From positions 1-7,275 of the forward strand of contig JAHFMQ010000002.1 in NCBI GenBank assembly GCA_023267775.1: a DNA stretch of 7,275 bases, written 5' to 3'. Numbering within the stretch: the stretch's first letter is position 1; each line of letters starts with the position of its first letter. The notes below the pieces were generated by a model. It saw nothing but the letters and a program-made list of their open reading frames with translations. It made no database searches and was not told where the DNA came from. The DNA comes from Candidatus Kaiserbacteria bacterium. Lineage in GTDB: Bacteria > Patescibacteriota > Minisyncoccia > Phycocordibacterales > Phycocordibacteraceae. Positions 1 through 5,041 of the stretch are shown here, piece after piece. Position numbers and translations under genes: made by a program.

Positions 1-1034
1 GCCGTCTTGTAGCCACGCTTCGCGAGACGCATACCAAGGTCGCAATCCTCAGTAACGTTAAAAGCATCCCAACCCCCGAATTGGTGTAGCATGTCTGCAC
101 GAAAATGATTGGAAGTACCTCCAAGAGGAATCGGTGCCGAGATCGACTGAAATCCAGGAAGCACGAGATCAAACCAGAGTGAGTACTCCGCCGTAAAAAG
201 TCGCGTCAGGATGTTTTGTTTCGGATTATAGAAATTAAGCTTGGCTTGGATGCACGCCACATCGGCACCGACTTTCTTAAAAGCGAGTACCGCCTTTTTG
301 AGTTGGTCTACTTCAGGAACATCTTCGGCATCATATATGACGACGTATTCACCACTCGCGTAATTGAGCCCATAATTCATTGCTTTCGGCTTGGTCTTTG
401 GTTTTGAGTGTGGCACAACCACGATTTGGAAATGTTCTGGCAGAGAAGCGGCGCTTATTTTTTCGATAGTTTCTAGGTCGTTCTGCTCAAGCAAGAAAAG
501 AACCTGAAGTTTTTCATGAGGATAATCGAGTTTCTGCATCGCTTCGACGAACTGTGGCACCACCTGCCATTCCTTGTAGAGGGGACAAAAGATCGTGTAG
601 GTAGGACAATCCTCATCTCGGAGGCTCTTTATTTCCTCTTCACCGATCTGGATTTCAGGAAATGTTTTATAGCTTCGGAAAATAATAAATGCGCCAAACA
701 AAAGATCGAAAAAATACAGTACGGTCAGTACGCCAAAAATCGCCGTAGCGGTAATTTGCCAATTTAGAAAAAAGGAGTAAGCAAGGAGTCCAACAACTGC
801 AACCAGCAGTATTTTCTGATGTCGCAAAAGATTAAAAAATGCCGTTTCGGAAACGTGTAAATTTGTATGATGAATAAATTCGTTTTCTTTATAGCGGAAA
901 CCAACCTGCTCCCCGTACGACATAACAGGAGACATCTGAGGATTTTTTTCCGATCCAAAAAATAAATCACGCACTTTCTGTAACATGCTCGTGCGTAGAC
1001 CATCGAGGTTTAGTTTGTAACTGTCGAATGCCAT
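1..1034 (-). CDS. Membrane GT2 glycosyltransferase, XagB/cellulose-synthase-like (C-terminus cut by window edge)
   Basis: The 344 visible residues run off the left edge. They form a membrane-anchored processive-type family 2 glycosyltransferase, which would use a nucleotide-sugar on the cytoplasmic face to build or extend a surface polysaccharide. About 70 polar residues are followed by two predicted membrane helices (about 74-92 and 96-118). The GT-A core then begins with TIFCPLYKE (147-154) and a LDYP segment (169-172). The metal/nucleotide-sugar motif YDAEDVP (234-240) supplies D235 and D238, and NVTEDCDLGMRLAKRG (326-341) contains the TED acceptor/catalytic-base motif. PIPLGGTSNHFR (301-312) before TED is typical of XagB-type synthases. 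The QxxRW motif and the later membrane helices would lie beyond the window. The ATG at 1034 is 7 nt after the stop of the upstream glycosyltransferase, which suggests one transcript and coupled translation; no Shine-Dalgarno sequence is visible. The family call is firm, but the sugar and polymer are unknown. Confidence 0.9.
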   Translation of the reverse strand, partial: MAFDSYKLNLDGLRTSMLQKVRDLFFGSEKNPQMSPVMSYGEQVGFRYKENEFIHHTNLHVSETAFFNLLRHQKILLVAVVGLLAYSFFLNWQITATAIFGVLTVLYFFDLLFGAFIIFRSYKTFPEIQIGEEEIKSLRDEDCPTYTIFCPLYKEWQVVPQFVEAMQKLDYPHEKLQVLFLLEQNDLETIEKISAASLPEHFQIVVVPHSKPKTKPKAMNYGLNYASGEYVVIYDAEDVPEVDQLKKAVLAFKKVGADVACIQAKLNFYNPKQNILTRLFTAEYSLWFDLVLPGFQSISAPIPLGGTSNHFRADMLHQFGGWDAFNVTEDCDLGMRLAKRGYKT

Positions 1035-1041
1035 AGCAGAT

Positions 1042-1782
1042 TTACTGAGCGGGAGGAGAGTATCGACCCAAGATGCGATTCCAAGATATGCGCGCGAGTT
1101 CGACGAGCGTTTGTACGTAGGCGGCGGCGGTTACTTTTGATCCTGCAGGATTATCCCAGACAACCGGAAGTTCTTGTATTTTGAAACCATTTTTGCGCGC
1201 AATAACCAGTATTTCAATATCAAAACCAAATCGCTCGATAGTTTGGCGTGGGAAAATTACATCAGCTGCTTTTGCGGAAAATAATTTAAATCCGCGTTGC
1301 GTGTCCTCAATTCCCGGCACAGCCACCAATTGCACGAGCATGTTTGCGCTTGCGCCGAGTATCCTTCGGTGCCACCCATTGTGCTCAGAGACATCTTTGG
1401 TATCCGTGATGTGTATAGAACCGATGGCGACATCAAATCCTTCAGAAAGCGCTTGCATAAATGCATCAAGATGCGAGATATCAACTGAATTATCAGCGTC
1501 CATGAAGAGGCGATAGTCTCCAGTGGCGGCAAGCATGCCGCGCTTAACCGAAAAGCCTTTTCCGCTGTTCTTTTCATTCACCAGCACCTTCAAGTTTTTA
1601 ATTTTCGAGCTGTGGCGGCGAGCAACGTCGGCAGTGCCGTCTTTCGAGCCGTCATCAACGACGATCACTTCAACGGCAGAAGGGTAGAGTGTGAAATAGT
1701 GCGCGATGCTGTCGAGCGTTTTCCCGATGCGCGCAGCTTCGTTGTAAGCCGGTATGACGATGGAAAGCAGGCTGTTATGCAT
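1042..1782 (-). CDS. GT2 glycosyltransferase, dolichyl/polyprenyl-phosphate glucosyltransferase (ALG5)-like
   Basis: A 246-aa GT-A glycosyltransferase that probably moves a hexose from a nucleotide-sugar to a polyprenyl-phosphate carrier at the inner face of the membrane. Visible motifs are SIVIPAYNEA (7-16), EVIVVDDGSKDGT (38-50), the metal-binding MDADNS (94-99), IEDTQRGFKLF (158-168) and RFGFDIEIL (184-192), followed by QELPVVWDNPAGSKV (203-217). This order matches ALG5-type enzymes. No transmembrane helix is obvious, so membrane attachment may depend on its neighbours. An upstream in-frame TTG would add 30 residues, but these do not resemble the family, so the ATG at 1782 was chosen. That ATG overlaps the stop of the GtrA gene by 8 nt. 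Pairing a GtrA protein with this kind of transferase resembles GtrA/GtrB glucosyl-lipid systems. One oddity is GSIHITDT (121-128) where relatives usually have GSR. The sugar specificity cannot be read from the sequence. Confidence 0.92.
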   Translation of the reverse strand: MHNSLLSIVIPAYNEAARIGKTLDSIAHYFTLYPSAVEVIVVDDGSKDGTADVARRHSSKIKNLKVLVNEKNSGKGFSVKRGMLAATGDYRLFMDADNSVDISHLDAFMQALSEGFDVAIGSIHITDTKDVSEHNGWHRRILGASANMLVQLVAVPGIEDTQRGFKLFSAKAADVIFPRQTIERFGFDIEILVIARKNGFKIQELPVVWDNPAGSKVTAAAYVQTLVELARISWNRILGRYSPPAQ

Positions 1783-2188
1783 AGATTTTTTTGAAAACAA
1801 AGAATCGGTATCCGATAAAGTTCCATGCAAACACAACACAAGTGCCGACGAGCGCTCCGACATTGGCGGCAAGCTGTGGAGAAACTTTCTGCACGAAGAG
1901 GGTAAATATTGTGAACGAGAGCGACACGTTTATCCAGAATCCTACCGCAGAAATAATGAAGAAAAGCACAGGCTCTTTGAGCCCTATTTTTGTGTCGTGT
2001 TCGAAGACCCACCATTTGTTGAGCACGTAGCTATTTGCGACTGCGGCGATAAAAGAAATGCTTTTGAAAAGAACGAACAGTCCACCATGAGCACCCGTAC
2101 CGAAAAGAAATATGCAAATGTTAAGCACGAAGAAATCAATGATCGTGTTCAGTACTCCGACGCTAAAGAATTTTATAAATGTATACAT
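1775..2188 (-). CDS. GtrA-family membrane protein (putative polyprenyl-linked sugar flippase)
   Basis: A 137-aa, very hydrophobic protein with four predicted membrane helices (roughly 5-29, 38-56, 75-98 and 104-125), which is the normal GtrA length and topology. FFSVGVLNTIIDFFVLN (7-23), NSYVLNKWWVF (52-62) after helix 2 and WNFIGYRFFVF (122-132) after helix 4 are characteristic of the family. GtrA proteins are thought to help move polyprenyl-phosphate-linked sugars across the membrane, as in phage O-antigen glucosylation and teichoic or arabinogalactan modification. The exact mechanism is not settled. The gene is first of three in the leftward glycan operon and overlaps the next by 8 nt. A TTG seven codons upstream (2209) is possible, but the ATG at 2188 places the first helix as in relatives. 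No Shine-Dalgarno sequence precedes either start. The palindrome and candidate promoter at 2213-2247 lie just upstream. Confidence 0.93.
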   Translation of the reverse strand: MYTFIKFFSVGVLNTIIDFFVLNICIFLFGTGAHGGLFVLFKSISFIAAVANSYVLNKWWVFEHDTKIGLKEPVLFFIISAVGFWINVSLSFTIFTLFVQKVSPQLAANVGALVGTCVVFAWNFIGYRFFVFKKIYA

Positions 2189-2212
2189 TGGTGTGCGGGT
2201 GCAACGCAATCA

Positions 2213-2244
2213 ACAGGGCATTACTCCTGCGAGTAATGCCCTGT
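2213..2244. repeat. Perfect 14-bp inverted repeat with 4-nt loop (putative operator or hairpin)
   Basis: The arm ACAGGGCATTACTC (2213-2226) is exactly repeated in reverse complement at 2231-2244, with CTGC between. Neither side is followed by a run of T on the transcribed strand, so it does not look like an ordinary intrinsic terminator. It covers part of the -35, the spacer and the -10 of the candidate promoter for the GtrA operon. A protein-bound operator is therefore the simplest reading; a hairpin at the start of the transcript is the alternative. The repeat is certain, its role is inferred. Confidence 0.85.
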
Positions 2245-2247
2245 CAA
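2220..2247 (-). promoter_or_regulatory. Candidate sigma70 promoter of the leftward glycan operon
   Basis: On the minus strand a perfect -35 hexamer TTGACA (2247-2242) is followed after 16 nt by AGTAAT (2225-2220), which matches four of six bases of the -10 consensus. Transcription would start near 2212, leaving a leader of roughly 20-25 nt before the GtrA ATG. The position suits the first gene of the operon. The 16-nt spacing and partial -10 make this a prediction only. A second TTGACA at 2341-2336 is a weaker alternative. Confidence 0.45.
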
Positions 2248-2419
2248 AAACTTGTGCCGAAGTAAAGATCGGAGTCACCTTCTCAATGTGACGGGGAAGC
2301 GATGCACCAGAACCCTAACATGTAAAAAGGGTCGATGTCAAGTAATCTCTCATCCTTGTCATCATCAAATTCCCCATCCTTCGAGGGAAGTAAAAAATCA
2401 TTCAGACCTCCCAATAGGT

Positions 2420-2458
2420 ACATTCTTATCCACATACGGTCGTCAGAGATAAGAATGT
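2420..2458. repeat. Perfect 11-bp inverted repeat upstream of the Cas2/PaaX-like gene (putative operator)
   Basis: ACATTCTTATC (2420-2430) is matched exactly by GATAAGAATGT (2448-2458) across a 17-nt spacer. It ends 18 nt before the GTG start of a gene with a winged-helix domain. The arm centres are 28 bp apart, close to three helical turns, which would suit two dimers or a tetramer on one DNA face. Autoregulation by the adjacent protein is an inference from position. The left arm also overlaps an exact DnaA-box sequence. Confidence 0.75.
2426..2434 (+). promoter_or_regulatory. Exact DnaA-box consensus (single copy)
   Basis: TTATCCACA, the high-affinity DnaA-box consensus, occurs once, overlapping the left arm of the 11-bp inverted repeat. 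A weaker look-alike (TTCCCCACA, minus strand, 2483-2475) lies at the start of the next gene. There is no dnaA gene, AT-rich unwinding region or box cluster here, so an origin is unlikely. Regulatory binding or chance are the realistic readings. Confidence 0.3.
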
Positions 2459-2465
2459 TGGCGGT

Positions 2466-2469
2466 AGGA
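2466..2469 (+). promoter_or_regulatory. Shine-Dalgarno-like AGGA deciding the GTG start at 2477
   Basis: AGGA ends 7 nt before the GTG at 2477 and supports this non-ATG start; there is no in-frame ATG until codon 114. It is the only convincing Shine-Dalgarno-like element before any gene in the window. Confidence 0.5.
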
Positions 2470-2476
2470 TAGGTTT

Positions 2477-3058
2477 GTGGGGAACCTAGAAGTAGCGTCT
2501 GCAAAAAGACGAAAGAAGCAGGACATTCAGAAGGCCGTGCTTGCGGCCGTAGCGGTTACCGGTCTTCTTGCAGTAGCGGCCGTGGCGCCGAACACATTAC
2601 AGTTGCTCCGCTTTCTGCCAAAAGAAAAGTTCAACTTGCAGTATAGGGCAAAAACAGCAGTGAAGCGGCTTGTCGCGAAAGGTCAGGTGAAGTGGGTAGA
2701 AAAGAACGGGAAGAAATACTTGCGTTTGACGCCGAGCGGTCAGAAGATATTTATATTTGAGCAGGCAAAAGTATCGTTGCACAACCAGAAAAAGAAATGG
2801 GACGGTCGGTGGCGCATGATTGTCTTCGATATCCCCGAGAGACGTAGGGCGCTACGAGCGCGCCTGCGAGGAGTGATGCGTGAAATCGGATTCGTAAAGC
2901 TTCAGAACAGCGTGTGGGTGTATCCCTACGACTGTGAAGACTTCATAGCGCTTCTCAAGGTAGATATGAAGATAGGCAAGGATGTGCTGTATGCGATTGC
3001 CGACACGATCGAGAACGATACAGCGCTTCGTCAGAAATACAATCTGCCTGAGACTTGA
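2477..3058 (+). CDS. Orphan winged-helix / Cas2-fold protein (PaaX-C-like), probable transcriptional regulator
   Basis: A 193-aa two-part protein. Residues about 15-95 resemble the PaaX N-terminal winged helix: a hydrophobic first helix (about 19-37), a helix with YRAKTAVKRLVAKGQV (56-71) as likely DNA-recognition region, then a wing and the turn KKYLRLTPSGQK (79-90). Residues about 107-193 form a Cas2/PaaX C-terminal ferredoxin-like domain: WDGRWRMIVFDIPE (108-121), an arginine-rich helix, then GFVKLQNSVWVYPYDCE (138-154). D118 sits where Cas2 nucleases carry their conserved first-strand aspartate. Proteins of this build are frequent in Parcubacteria and are often auto-annotated as CRISPR-associated Cas2, but no cas1, effector or repeat array is present here. 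The start GTG is supported by an upstream AGGA. A perfect inverted repeat lies 18 nt upstream, which suggests autoregulation. Nuclease activity cannot be excluded. The fold is fairly sure, the function is not. Confidence 0.85.
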   Translation: MGNLEVASAKRRKKQDIQKAVLAAVAVTGLLAVAAVAPNTLQLLRFLPKEKFNLQYRAKTAVKRLVAKGQVKWVEKNGKKYLRLTPSGQKIFIFEQAKVSLHNQKKKWDGRWRMIVFDIPERRRALRARLRGVMREIGFVKLQNSVWVYPYDCEDFIALLKVDMKIGKDVLYAIADTIENDTALRQKYNLPET

Positions 3059-3108
3059 ATTATATACGTGTGGCGGTTATACGGCGATTACACCGCTACC
3101 TTCTTATT

Positions 3109-3142
3109 CTTCTTATTTGTGACGACCGCTACAAATAAGAAG
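3109..3142. repeat. 12-bp perfect inverted repeat in the gap after the Cas2-like gene
   Basis: CTTCTTATTTGT (3109-3120) and its exact reverse complement (3131-3142) flank a 10-nt loop. The left arm is itself part of a tandem CTTCTTATT repeat (3100-3108 and 3109-3117), so an alternative 11-bp pairing uses 3099-3109 with 3134-3144. ACCGCTAC also occurs twice nearby (3092-3099, 3125-3132). The stem is AT-rich and has no T-run after it, so it is a poor intrinsic terminator, though its position 51 nt after a stop codon suits one. The rest of the 3059-3249 gap shows no coding potential I can support. Confidence 0.6.
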
Positions 3143-3214
3143 GTTGTATGGAGGCTGGTTTTATTTAAAGTTTGAGGAAAGCCTAATTTCAAAAGATTGA
3201 CTGACGAATGATTC

Positions 3215-3242
3215 TTGCGTAGTGATGCACTTTTGATACACT
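3215..3242 (+). promoter_or_regulatory. Candidate promoter giving a leaderless toxin-antitoxin transcript
   Basis: TTGCGT (3215-3220), 16 nt and TACACT (3237-3242, four of six -10 bases) lie immediately before the ATG at 3250. A start 7-8 nt after the -10 would place the 5' end at or next to the ATG. No Shine-Dalgarno sequence is visible, which agrees. TTGACT at 3197-3202 is a better -35 hexamer but pairs with a poor -10. Confidence 0.35.
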
Positions 3243-3249
3243 TGAGCGT

Positions 3250-3471
3250 ATGGCCACCACAAAGAAACGCATCAACGTAAGTGTTTCCAAGGATCTTGAT
3301 CTCATTCTTGAGAAGCTCGCCAAACGCGATCAAGTACCCCAAGCGACCAAGGCGGAACATCTCCTGCGTCTTGCTCTTGAGATGGAAGAGGACGAAATTT
3401 TGGACACTATAGCCTCGCGACGCGACCAAAAAAGTTCCAAGCTCGTGCCCCACGCCTCTGCATGGCGCTAG
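3250..3471 (+). CDS. Ribbon-helix-helix antitoxin of a type II toxin-antitoxin pair
   Basis: A 73-aa protein. The basic stretch TKKRINVSVSKDLDLILEKLAKRD (4-27) gives a beta-strand followed by a first helix, then QATKAEHLLRLALEMEED (31-48) forms the second helix. This is the ribbon-helix-helix DNA-binding pattern, which works as a dimer with its paired strands in the major groove. The C-terminal tail (about 49-73) is polar and low in structure, as expected of the segment that wraps and blocks a toxin. The gene overlaps the next one, a RelE/ParE toxin, by 10 nt, which fixes the assignment and suggests coupled translation. Such antitoxins usually repress their own promoter, with the toxin as co-repressor; the operator would lie in 3200-3250. 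The ATG is 7 nt after a -10-like box, so the mRNA may be leaderless. Confidence 0.87.
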   Translation: MATTKKRINVSVSKDLDLILEKLAKRDQVPQATKAEHLLRLALEMEEDEILDTIASRRDQKSSKLVPHASAWR

Positions 3472-3740
3472 CGTTTGAGATCATTTATCACGAGACGGTC
3501 GTTGCCGTAGATATTCCTCACCTTGCAAAAGAGTGGCGCGGGAAGATCAGAAACGCCATTGAGGAGAAACTCACTACGAGTCCAGACTTTTTTGGCAAGC
3601 CGCTTCGACGTTCCTTAAAAGGATATCGAAAGCTCCGTGTTGGAGATTATCGCGTGATTTTTCGTATTCAAGGCACTAAGGTATTTGTCTTCGCTATTCT
3701 CCATCGTTCCGTAGTGTATAGAGAACTGGAAAAACGTTAG
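3462..3740 (+). CDS. RelE/ParE-family toxin (probable mRNA interferase)
   Basis: A 92-aa basic protein of typical RelE-superfamily length. The family layout is clear: beta-strand FEIIYHE (5-11), two helices with AKEWRGKIRNAIEEKL (22-37), PDFFGKPLRRSLKGYRKLRV (41-60), then GDYRVIFRI (61-69) and the final strand VFVFAILHRSVVYRE (74-88). R59, R64, H81 and R82 are candidates for RNA contact or catalysis; the KLRVGDYRVIFR block is the strongest signature. RelE toxins cut mRNA in the ribosome, while the related ParE branch poisons gyrase. The sequence fits the RelE branch better, but this is not certain. The gene begins inside the antitoxin gene (10 nt overlap) and no residue of the core looks missing, so the toxin is probably intact. 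Confidence 0.9.
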   Translation: MALAFEIIYHETVVAVDIPHLAKEWRGKIRNAIEEKLTTSPDFFGKPLRRSLKGYRKLRVGDYRVIFRIQGTKVFVFAILHRSVVYRELEKR

Positions 3741-3792
3741 TTTCGCGCTACTCGCTGTAATCATGGACCCATGGCGGAATGCGATCTAAAAT

Positions 3793-3820
3793 TGGACATT
3801 CTTGGAATCTCTAGTACTCT
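3793..3820 (+). promoter_or_regulatory. Weak candidate promoter of the pilus operon
   Basis: TGGACA (3793-3798, five of six -35 bases), a 16-nt spacer and TACTCT (3815-3820, three of six -10 bases) precede the ATG at 3830. Transcription from it would start within a few bases of the ATG, leaving no room for a ribosome-binding site. The 89-nt gap 3741-3829 shows no hairpin terminator, so readthrough from the toxin gene is also possible. Confidence 0.3.
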
Positions 3821-3829
3821 TCACTCGCT

Positions 3830-5041
3830 ATGGCTGACCGGAAAGTAAGCGAAATACTAGCTTCTTCGACCGTATCTATCATTGAATTGGTAGCTGCGAT
3901 TGTCGAGGAGGCGCAGGCGCGTCATGCGTCAGATATTCACATTGACCCAAGTCGGGACGGTCTTCGAGTACGTTTGCGTATCGATGGCGTTCTTCATGAG
4001 GTTTTTCAATTACCGAAGAATATTCATGCAGAGATCATTGCTCGCGTTAAAGTTTTGGCGGGCATGCGCACCGACGAGCACCAATCGACTCAGGATGGCC
4101 GTTTCCGTTATAACTTCAAGAACGGCGACACGCTCGATATACGCGTCTCCATCGCGCCGACGTATCAAGGAGAAAATGTCGTGCTCCGGTTACTTTCCGA
4201 CAATGCCGCAAACCATACGCTCGACATGCTCGGGTTCAGCGCTGCTGACCGCCAAAAAATTCTCACAGCAATCAAGCGGCCGTACGGCATGATTCTCTCG
4301 ACCGGACCTACTGGTTCGGGCAAAACCACGACGCTTTATACACTTATCAAGATGCTGAACGCTCCAGAACTTTCTATCGTGACCATCGAGGATCCTATCG
4401 AGTATGCGGTGGAGAAAGTTGAGCAAATACAGGTGAATGCGCGCGTCGGACTTACCTTTGCCAATGGTTTGCGCTCTATCCTTCGCCAGGACCCGAACAT
4501 CATCATGGTTGGAGAAATTCGCGATGCAGAGACCGCTGCTATTGCCGTCAACACTGCGCTCACTGGGCACCTTCTCCTTTCAACACTCCACACGAACGAC
4601 GCGGCAACTACGTTGCCGCGTCTTCTTGATATGGGTATCGACGCGTACCTCGTCGCGTCGACCATAAACATCGCGATTGGCCAACGGCTCGTGCGTAAAA
4701 TTTGTACCAACTGTAAGAAACAGTCAGTTATTACAAAGGCCGCTGAGGAGACGCTCTCTGCAGTTCCTCTCAAAACTCCAGTTAAACAGGGAGACATTTT
4801 TTATTCGGGCGCTGGATGCGAAGCATGCGGAGGTACCGGCTATTCAGGTCGCCTCTGTATCAGCGAGGTTCTTGTTGCTGACAATGCAATTCGTGAGGCA
4901 ATTTTGCGGAAAGCGTCTGCCGCAGACCTCCGTAAAATTGCAATCGTAAGCGGCATGACTACCATGCTTGAAGACGGTTTTGCAAAGGCGCGTGCAGGGG
5001 GAACTACCATCGAAGAAATACTTCGCGTTGTCTATGAGTAA
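3830..5041 (+). CDS. pilB: Type IV pilus assembly ATPase, PilB/GspE type, short form without N-terminal domain
   Basis: A 403-aa hexameric secretion ATPase that powers pilin polymerisation at the inner face of the membrane, working on the PilC platform. The N2-type domain includes RHASDIHIDP (31-40). The catalytic domain has Walker A GPTGSGKTTT (159-168), the Asp box TIEDPIEY (185-192), Walker B IIMVGEIRD (224-232) with E229 as catalytic glutamate, and the His box GHLLLSTLHTNDA (246-258). Four cysteines (C292, C295, C330, C333) form the zinc-binding insertion found in PilB/GspE assembly ATPases but not in PilT retraction ATPases. The protein is about 150 residues shorter than ordinary PilB: the MshEN/GspE-N1 region is absent, and a TAG at 3812-3814 in the same frame rules out an upstream extension. 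The last 8 nt overlap pilC. All core motifs are intact, so it should be active. Confidence 0.96.
   Translation: MADRKVSEILASSTVSIIELVAAIVEEAQARHASDIHIDPSRDGLRVRLRIDGVLHEVFQLPKNIHAEIIARVKVLAGMRTDEHQSTQDGRFRYNFKNGDTLDIRVSIAPTYQGENVVLRLLSDNAANHTLDMLGFSAADRQKILTAIKRPYGMILSTGPTGSGKTTTLYTLIKMLNAPELSIVTIEDPIEYAVEKVEQIQVNARVGLTFANGLRSILRQDPNIIMVGEIRDAETAAIAVNTALTGHLLLSTLHTNDAATTLPRLLDMGIDAYLVASTINIAIGQRLVRKICTNCKKQSVITKAAEETLSAVPLKTPVKQGDIFYSGAGCEACGGTGYSGRLCISEVLVADNAIREAILRKASAADLRKIAIVSGMTTMLEDGFAKARAGGTTIEEILRVVYE

Noticed and set aside
764..1003. Minus-strand open frame of 79 codons
   Set aside because: It is an out-of-frame shadow of the XagB-like glycosyltransferase, whose frame is continuous from 1034 to the left edge.
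1754..2236. Plus-strand open frame of 160 codons opposite GtrA
   Set aside because: GtrA on the minus strand has clear family motifs and membrane helices; the plus-strand frame is rich in charged and cysteine residues without any domain pattern.
2213..2244. Intrinsic transcription terminator
   Set aside because: No T-run follows the stem on either strand, and it lies upstream of both divergent genes, not after one.
2312..2341. Second TTGACA (2341-2336, minus) with TAGGGT 18 nt downstream as promoter of the GtrA operon
   Set aside because: The -10 matches only three of six bases and the spacing is long; the 2220-2247 promoter is closer and fits better.
2393..2476. Replication origin
   Set aside because: Only one DnaA box is exact, with no cluster, no dnaA or dnaN gene nearby and no AT-rich unwinding stretch.
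2283..2504. Minus-strand open frame of 73 codons in the divergent intergenic region
   Set aside because: It overlaps the start of the Cas2-like gene and the inverted repeat, has no recognisable domain, and the region is better explained as regulatory DNA.
2477..3058. Annotation as a CRISPR adaptation gene cas2
   Set aside because: There is no cas1, effector gene or repeat-spacer array in the window, and the protein has an N-terminal winged helix absent from adaptation Cas2.
3088..3453. Minus-strand open frame of 121 codons opposite the antitoxin gene
   Set aside because: It is antisense to a well-supported RHH gene and shows no domain or start signal.
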